Source of the DNA: an uncultured Burkholderiales bacterium
GTDB taxonomy: Bacteria > Pseudomonadota > Gammaproteobacteria > Burkholderiales > Burkholderiaceae_C
Assembly (NCBI GenBank): GCA_903953985.1
Contig: CAJBLW010000304.1
Span: 1 to 27,378 of the forward strand
Length of the DNA: 27,378 bases
Reading direction: 5' to 3'
The translations under genes were made by a program, and so were the position numbers. A model generated the notes under the pieces. That model saw nothing but the letters and a program-made list of their open reading frames with translations, did not search any database and was not told the origin of the DNA. Below are positions 22,808 through 27,378 of the stretch, piece by piece. Position 1 is the first letter of the stretch. Each line of letters begins with the position of its first letter.

Positions 22808-23770
22808 ATGAGCACCTACCCGGATCCTGCCTTGCTGCACCCTGGCAACATCCCGCCAGAAATTCACCAGCGAAACGCGCAGATCGCCCAAGCGATGGCT
22901 GCCCTGCCAGAGTGGTGGGAGATTGGCGCGCCCACATTTCGCCAGAACCAACGCGAGGGGGCAGGCGTATTTCCGCCGGTGGTTTTCAGCGAGCGCGCCA
23001 GCACACGAACCATTGATGGCCCGGCTGGCGTCTTGCGCTTGCGTGAATTTCTGCCGGCCCAAGGCCAAGCGCGTGGCGTTTACCTGCACATCCATGGCGG
23101 CGGTTGGGTCATTGGTGGCGCTGACATGCAAGACACCATGCTGTTGGCACTGGCGGACCATGCGCACGTGGCAGTGCTGAGTGTGCATTACCGACTGGCC
23201 CCGGAGCACCCTTACCCTGCAGCCCCTGACGACTGTGAGGCAGCGGCACTGTGGCTGCTGGATCACAGCTCTGACATTTATGGCACCGATCAGCTGCTCA
23301 TTGGCGGCGAATCTGCCGGAGCTCACCTCAGTGCCGTCACCCTGCTGCGCTTGCGCCAACGACTGGGCCATTGTCCCTTTGCAGGTGCAAACTTCAATTT
23401 TGGCCTGTTCGACATGAGCTTGACGCCCAGTGCGAGGGCCTTTGGTGACGAACGGCTTTTTTTACGCACCATCGACATGGTTCAATTTCGCGATGCGTTT
23501 TTACCAGGAGAGCGAAACCTGCTTGACCCGGATATTTCTCCACTTTATGGTGTCCTTCAGAACTTGTGCCCCGCGCTTTTCACGATTGGTACCAGAGACG
23601 CACTTCTCGACGACAGCCTTTTCATGCACGCGCGTTGGCTAGCAGCGGGCAATACCGGACAACTTGCTGTCTACCCGGGCGCGCCGCATGCATTCTTTCG
23701 CCTGGGTGATGCGCACACACACAGCTCCATGAAGCAACAAATTCGATTTATGGATAGCCAATTGAAATGA
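22808..23770 (+). CDS. Alpha/beta hydrolase, hormone-sensitive lipase-type esterase
   Basis: A 320-residue esterase. The oxyanion-hole motif HGGGW is at 96-100, the nucleophile elbow GGESAGAH has Ser169, and the triad is completed by Asp264 (GTRDALLDDS) and His294 (GAPHAFFRL). YRLAPEHPYPAAPDDCEAAALW is a clear family IV (HSL) segment. There is no signal peptide. The frame could open at TTG 22799, but ATG 22808 gives a better start. It is the last gene of the P450/BVMO unit, which suggests that it hydrolyses the ester or lactone formed by the Baeyer-Villiger enzyme (inference). Amidase or general carboxylesterase activity is also possible from sequence alone. Confidence 0.92.
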   Translation: MSTYPDPALLHPGNIPPEIHQRNAQIAQAMAALPEWWEIGAPTFRQNQREGAGVFPPVVFSERASTRTIDGPAGVLRLREFLPAQGQARGVYLHIHGGGWVIGGADMQDTMLLALADHAHVAVLSVHYRLAPEHPYPAAPDDCEAAALWLLDHSSDIYGTDQLLIGGESAGAHLSAVTLLRLRQRLGHCPFAGANFNFGLFDMSLTPSARAFGDERLFLRTIDMVQFRDAFLPGERNLLDPDISPLYGVLQNLCPALFTIGTRDALLDDSLFMHARWLAAGNTGQLAVYPGAPHAFFRLGDAHTHSSMKQQIRFMDSQLK

Positions 23771-23967
23771 CAGCGCTTACGCCATCGTTGTAGAAACTTT
23801 TCAACATCACGCCCGAAGCCGTCGTGGCGCAAGTGCGGCGTCTGCTTAAAATCTGTCCCACTGCACAGCCCGGGACGCGCGGCAACGTGGTGCTCGCCCT
23901 CTCTCGCTCAAGCGGGAGCCAGGGGATTCGGCCGCGACTTGTTTCACCCTTTGCCCAGGACAAGTCC
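23771..23967. other. Intergenic region upstream of the deaminase
   Basis: A 197-base spacer separates the P450/BVMO operon from the amidohydrolase. The deaminase frame is open back to an in-frame stop near 23791, but the extra residues (VAQVRRLLKICPTAQP and onward) do not match the family. A possible -10 (TAAAAT, 23847-23852) lacks a good -35. AGGA at 23957-23960, 7 bases before ATG 23968, fixes the start. No RNA gene was recognised. Confidence 0.35.
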
Positions 23968-25392
23968 ATGACCACGCTGCTGATCCACCGCGCCCGCTGC
24001 ATCGCCACGCAAGACGATGCGAACACCGAACTGAAAGACGCCTCGCTGCTGATCCGCGACGGCAGCATCGAACGCATCATCCCCGTCACTGAAAACATCG
24101 ACGAACTCCTCACGCAAGTCGACGAAGTGATCGACGCCCGACACCATGTGGTGGTGCCGGGGCTGATCAACACGCACCACCATATGTACCAGTCGCTCAC
24201 GCGGGCGATTCCGGGTGTGCAAAACGCCGAGCTGTTTTCTTGGCTGCAGGGCCTCTACCCCATCTGGGTGGGCCTGACGCCCGAAATGGTGCGTGTCTCA
24301 GGCCAGGTGGCCATGGCCGAGTTGTTGCTGAGCGGCTGCACCACCAGCTCTGACCACCTCTACATTTACCCCAATGGCGTGCGGCTGGAGGACAGTGTCG
24401 AAGCGGCGCACACCATGGGCATGCGCTTCACGGCCACACGCGGCAGCATGAGCGTAGGGCAGTCGCAAGGCGGCCTGCCGCCCGACAGCGTGGTCGAAAA
24501 AGAACCGGCCATCTTGAAAGAAACCCAGCGCCTGATTGAACGGTGGCACGACGCCAGCTTCGGCGCGATGACGCATGTGGCCGTGGCCCCCTGCTCGCCC
24601 TTCAGCGTCAGCCAAGACCTGATGCGCGAATCGGCAAAGCTCGCCCGCGCCTACGGCGTGCGCCTGCACACCCACTTGGCTGAAAACGACCACGACATTG
24701 CTTACACACGCGAAAAGTTCAACTGCACACCTGCGCAATACGCCGAGGACTTGGGCTGGGTGGGCCACGATGTGTGGCACGCACATGGCGTCAAACTAGA
24801 CGACGAAGGCACGTATCTGTTTGCTCGCACACGCACCGGCATTGCCCACTGCCCGTGCAGCAACATGCGCCTGGCCAGCGGCATCTTGCCGCTGCGCAAA
24901 ATGCTGGACGCAGGTGTGCCCATTGGCCTCGGCGTAGACGGCAGCGCGAGCAACGACGCTGCGCATTTGCTGAACGAAGCCCGCCAAGCCATGCTGCTGG
25001 CGCGAGTGGGCCGCGCGATGGAAGCACCGCGCGTCGAAGACGGGCGCACCGTTTACGGTTGTGACCGAGGCCCCGCCGAGATGACACCCCGCGACGCGCT
25101 GCGCTTGGCCACACGCGGCGGCGCCGAAGTGTTGGGGCGCGAGCACGAGCTGGGGCAAATCAAAGAAGGCTTTTGCGCTGACATCGCAATGTTTCGCACC
25201 GACACGCTCAGCATGGCGGGCGGCGCGGTGCATGACCCGGTGGGGGCGCTCTTGCTGTGCGCCAGCGACAACGCCGACTACACCATCGTCAATGGCCGCG
25301 TGGTGGTGCGACAAGGTGAGATTGCCACGGTGGACTTGGGGCCGCTGATCGAGCGGCACAACCAACTGGCCCTGCAGTTGGCGCTGCGGTGA
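23968..25392 (+). CDS. 8-oxoguanine deaminase-type amidohydrolase
   Basis: A 474-residue metal-dependent amidohydrolase of the chlorohydrolase/SsnA group (COG0402-like). Metal motif HxH is His70/His72 in NTHHHMYQSLTR; further conserved elements are SSDHLYIYPNGVR, RGSMSVGQSQGGLPPDSV, APCSPFSVS, LHTHLAEND, HCPCSNMRLASG and GLGVDGSASND with the catalytic-metal Asp. These are the recognisable landmarks of bacterial 8-oxoguanine deaminases, which hydrolyse 8-oxoguanine to urate and ammonia; the related atrazine-type hydrolases (AtzB, TrzN) are the main alternative. It is slightly longer than usual because of an insertion-like stretch, RVGRAMEAPRVEDGRTVYGC. ATG 23968 follows AGGA by 7 bases. Function is unrelated to its neighbours, and its codons look GC-richer by eye. 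Confidence 0.88.
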   Translation: MTTLLIHRARCIATQDDANTELKDASLLIRDGSIERIIPVTENIDELLTQVDEVIDARHHVVVPGLINTHHHMYQSLTRAIPGVQNAELFSWLQGLYPIWVGLTPEMVRVSGQVAMAELLLSGCTTSSDHLYIYPNGVRLEDSVEAAHTMGMRFTATRGSMSVGQSQGGLPPDSVVEKEPAILKETQRLIERWHDASFGAMTHVAVAPCSPFSVSQDLMRESAKLARAYGVRLHTHLAENDHDIAYTREKFNCTPAQYAEDLGWVGHDVWHAHGVKLDDEGTYLFARTRTGIAHCPCSNMRLASGILPLRKMLDAGVPIGLGVDGSASNDAAHLLNEARQAMLLARVGRAMEAPRVEDGRTVYGCDRGPAEMTPRDALRLATRGGAEVLGREHELGQIKEGFCADIAMFRTDTLSMAGGAVHDPVGALLLCASDNADYTIVNGRVVVRQGEIATVDLGPLIERHNQLALQLALR

Positions 25393-25445
25393 CAGTTAAC
25401 CCAGCGCTGAAGCGTGCGCCATCCTTCGAAAGAACTGTTCAGCAC

Positions 25446-26444
25446 TCAGCTGTCAGCCTTCACGCCGACTTCCTGAATCAAGGTCTTCCAGCGCATAAGG
25501 TCCTCACGCAAGAAACGGCCAAACGCATCGGGCCCCAAGCCTGTGGGCTCCAGGCCCTGGCCCCGCAAGGCCTCCATCACTTCTGGCAAGGCCAGTATTT
25601 GCGCCGTGTCTGCCGCTATCTTGTCCACAATGCTGCGCGGGGTGCCCGCAGGTGCCAACATGCCAAACCAACCACTGGTGTCCATCTTGGCCACTCCCGC
25701 TTCACCAAATGTGGGGACCTCGGGCAAAACCTTGGATCGGACCGCACCCACCAAGGCCAGTGCGCGGACACGCCCGCTCTTGATGTGGGGCATGGCGGTA
25801 CCAATGGAGTTGAATGAACTCACCACCTGCCCACCCATCAGGTCAACCATCGATGCCGATTCGCCTTTGTAGGGGATATGCGTCAAGTCGATGCCCGCGC
25901 CTCGCTTGAGCGTTTCGCCATAGATGTGAAATGAAGAAGCATTCCCAAACGAGGCATAGTTCAGCGGCGCTCCACTGGCCTTGGCGGTCTTGGCCCCTTG
26001 AATGAATTCAGCGATGGTTTTATAGGGCGAATCGCTGCGCACCAGCAAAACCACTTCTGAACGGATGAACTGAACAATGGGCGTGAAATCTCGCTCAGGG
26101 TCCCAAGGCACCTTGGGCAGCAAAGCAGGCGCTTGCACCAAGGATGTGAAAGTCGACAACAAGGTGTAGCCATCGGCGGGTGATCGCGCCACGAAATCGG
26201 TGCCAATCACCGTGGTGGCACCCGGCTTGTATTCCACCGTCACAGGCTGGCCCCAGCGAACCGCGAGCTTTTCAGCCACCATGCGCGTCACCCGGTCGGG
26301 GCTGCCGGCTGGCAAGCTGGGCATGATGATCTTGACGGGCTTGGTGGGCCATGCATTGGCCGTCTGAGCGAGCGTTTGAGAGCCCGATCCTGCGATGGCA
26401 AGGGCCAACAGTGCCCGAATCAAAGTGCTGCGTTGGTGATTCAT
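25446..26444 (-). CDS. Bug/TctC-family periplasmic solute-binding protein (Bug 4)
   Basis: A 332-residue receptor with a Sec-type signal peptide (LIRALLALAIAGSGSQTLAQTANA) and no twin-arginine pair. Landmarks are WPTKPVKIIMPSLPAGSPD, ADGYTLL, PLNYASFGNASSFHIYGE, IPYKGESASMVDLMGG and LPEVPTFGEAGV. The ligand loop PSLPAGSPD differs from the common PxPGGxxD. GAGG lies 7 bases before the ATG. Its start is 9 bases after the stop of the luciferase-like monooxygenase gene on the same strand, so the two form a unit. It converges on the deaminase gene with a 53-base gap that shows no clear terminator. The ligand is unknown; a role in uptake of the monooxygenase substrate is inferred from linkage only. 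Confidence 0.93.
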   Translation of the reverse strand: MNHQRSTLIRALLALAIAGSGSQTLAQTANAWPTKPVKIIMPSLPAGSPDRVTRMVAEKLAVRWGQPVTVEYKPGATTVIGTDFVARSPADGYTLLSTFTSLVQAPALLPKVPWDPERDFTPIVQFIRSEVVLLVRSDSPYKTIAEFIQGAKTAKASGAPLNYASFGNASSFHIYGETLKRGAGIDLTHIPYKGESASMVDLMGGQVVSSFNSIGTAMPHIKSGRVRALALVGAVRSKVLPEVPTFGEAGVAKMDTSGWFGMLAPAGTPRSIVDKIAADTAQILALPEVMEALRGQGLEPTGLGPDAFGRFLREDLMRWKTLIQEVGVKADS

Positions 26445-26453
26445 GGTGAAGCC

Positions 26454-27378
26454 TCAGTGGGGTTGCAAAGCATCGGTGCGCTCAAGAATCCAGGGCATCA
26501 CATCCGATGCGAACAAAGAAACAGACCGTTTTGAAGCGGCAAATGGCAGGTCGCCAAAGGCGAAGCGCGTGAGCACAAAGTTGATGCCAGAGGCCTCAAT
26601 TTGATGCAGTAACTGCTCGCGTACAGTTTCCGGCGTACCCGCCAAGGCACGGCCTGCGCCCGCCAATTCGTCCCAAGTAGACGGAAAGTACGCACCGGGC
26701 TTGGTGCCGTGTTTCTCCCACAGGTACATGAAGCTTTGATACCAACGTGCGTAAGCCTGACGCGCAAGATCATTGGCTTCTTTGTCTGTGGCAGCGATCA
26801 CCATGTGCCGTGTGGTGCCCATCAAAGGCAACGAGTCAGCGCTGTGACCAGCAGCGGCCCACTCTTCACGGTAACGGTCTGTGATCACCCGCATGCGGTC
26901 CAGGGGGGCATTGCCCACCACATTGCAGCGGTTGGCCACGCACCAGCTGACGCCATTGGGGTCACCCACCCCGTACCACAAAGGCGGGTGCGGGGTTTGC
27001 AAAGGTGCCAAGGTCATGGGCACGTCTTTGTATTGGTAAAACTTGCCTTCGTGGGTCAATTCAGGCGTGGCTGAACGACCCGCCTTCAAAGCCTTCATCA
27101 GCACCTCAAAGGACTCGAGGTAACGTTCATGGGCCTCGTCCGGGTTGACACCGTAGTAACCCAGCTCATAGGGCGAGATGCCTCGGCCAACGCCCAATTG
27201 AAAACGGCCACCGCTCAAATGGTCGAGCATGCAGACTTCTTCGGCCAGCCGCAAGGGGTGGTAAAGGGCCAAGGTGTACACCAAGGGTCCAAACAGCAAA
27301 CGCTTGGTTCTTTGGGCCACCGCAGAATGGAATACAGAAGGTGAAGGTGACATGCCCAAAGGCGTGGCATGGTGTTCA
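26454..27378 (-). CDS. LLM-class flavin-dependent oxidoreductase (luciferase-like), partial
   Basis: The 5' end lies beyond the window. About 308 C-terminal residues are visible, starting EHHATPLGMSPSPSVFHSA, which is an internal family segment, so roughly 40-60 residues are missing. An apparent TTG start at 27359 is therefore not the real start. Bacterial luciferase-like hallmarks are RTKRLLFGPLVYTLALYHPL, RLAEEVCMLDHLSGGRF and LGVGRGISPYELGYYG, then APLQTPHPPLWYGVGDP and the C-terminal GTPETVREQLLHQI. The enzymes use reduced FMN and O2 to oxygenate diverse substrates, including some Baeyer-Villiger reactions and desulfonations, and usually need a separate flavin reductase, which is not seen here. 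It is followed 9 bases later by Bug 4. Confidence 0.9.
   Translation of the reverse strand, partial: EHHATPLGMSPSPSVFHSAVAQRTKRLLFGPLVYTLALYHPLRLAEEVCMLDHLSGGRFQLGVGRGISPYELGYYGVNPDEAHERYLESFEVLMKALKAGRSATPELTHEGKFYQYKDVPMTLAPLQTPHPPLWYGVGDPNGVSWCVANRCNVVGNAPLDRMRVITDRYREEWAAAGHSADSLPLMGTTRHMVIAATDKEANDLARQAYARWYQSFMYLWEKHGTKPGAYFPSTWDELAGAGRALAGTPETVREQLLHQIEASGINFVLTRFAFGDLPFAASKRSVSLFASDVMPWILERTDALQPH

Noticed and set aside
22706..23371. 221-residue minus-strand open frame
   Set aside because: It is antisense to the esterase, which has a complete Ser-Asp-His triad in the plus frame.
23824..23967. 48-residue N-terminal extension of the deaminase
   Set aside because: The family start is at MTTLLIHRARCIA, with AGGA 7 bases upstream of ATG 23968; the extension shows no conserved sequence.
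27357..27359. TTG as the true start of the LLM oxidoreductase
   Set aside because: The frame stays open to the window edge and encodes EHHATP, an internal conserved segment of the family, so the gene begins beyond the window.
1..27378. CRISPR arrays, tRNA/rRNA genes, insertion sequences, phage genes
   Set aside because: I saw no regularly spaced direct repeats, no RNA gene sequence and no transposase or integrase motifs in any frame.

Overview
The window looks like a chromosomal catabolic region of a Burkholderiales bacterium, most likely Comamonadaceae-like. The basis is a moderately high GC content judged by eye, four Bug/TctC solute-binding proteins without their membrane partners, and dense clusters of LysR, IclR and TetR regulators with oxidoreductases and CoA enzymes. 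No genus can be assigned from the sequence alone. I see no tRNA, rRNA, CRISPR array, transposase or phage gene.

Layout. (A) 1-1303: the 5' part of a tartrate/D-malate dehydrogenase gene (minus strand), divergent from a LysR regulator, with a T-N11-A box overlapping the regulator's start codon. (B) 1525-3409, minus: IclR regulator followed by a Bug protein. (C) 3508-13599, plus: nitronate monooxygenase-like enzyme, Bug protein, acyl-CoA dehydrogenase, fused ADP-forming acyl-CoA synthetase, two tandem DUF1254/DUF1214 paralogues and an AMP-forming long-chain acyl-CoA ligase. IclR and this unit share an intergenic region carrying phased TTGAC/GTCAA half-sites. (D) 13613-15622, minus: SdsA1-type alkylsulfatase. 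(E) 15870-23770, plus: a tightly packed cluster of TetR regulator, zinc alcohol dehydrogenase, SDR dehydrogenase, [2Fe-2S] ferredoxin, CYP153-like P450, EthA/AlmA-type Baeyer-Villiger monooxygenase, Bug protein and HSL-type esterase. A consensus-like promoter with two perfect palindromes lies in front of TetR. (F) 23968-25392, plus: 8-oxoguanine deaminase-type amidohydrolase. (G) 25446-27378, minus: luciferase-like flavin monooxygenase (cut by the window end) followed by another Bug protein.

How the genes may work together (inference). Cluster E has the enzymes for a subterminal or alicyclic oxidation route: P450 hydroxylation, alcohol to ketone, Baeyer-Villiger insertion to an ester or lactone, then hydrolysis. 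The alkylsulfatase could supply alcohols to the same dehydrogenases. The CoA ligases and acyl-CoA dehydrogenase of cluster C could feed the resulting acids into beta-oxidation. Ferredoxin reductase, aldehyde dehydrogenase and the rest of beta-oxidation are not in the window.

No gene-free stretch exceeds 300 bases. The largest gaps are 15623-15869 (promoter and operators), 1304-1524 (convergent gap, nothing convincing), 23771-23967 (discussed below), 9036-9216 (a few short inverted repeats only) and 6774-6905 (nothing clear).
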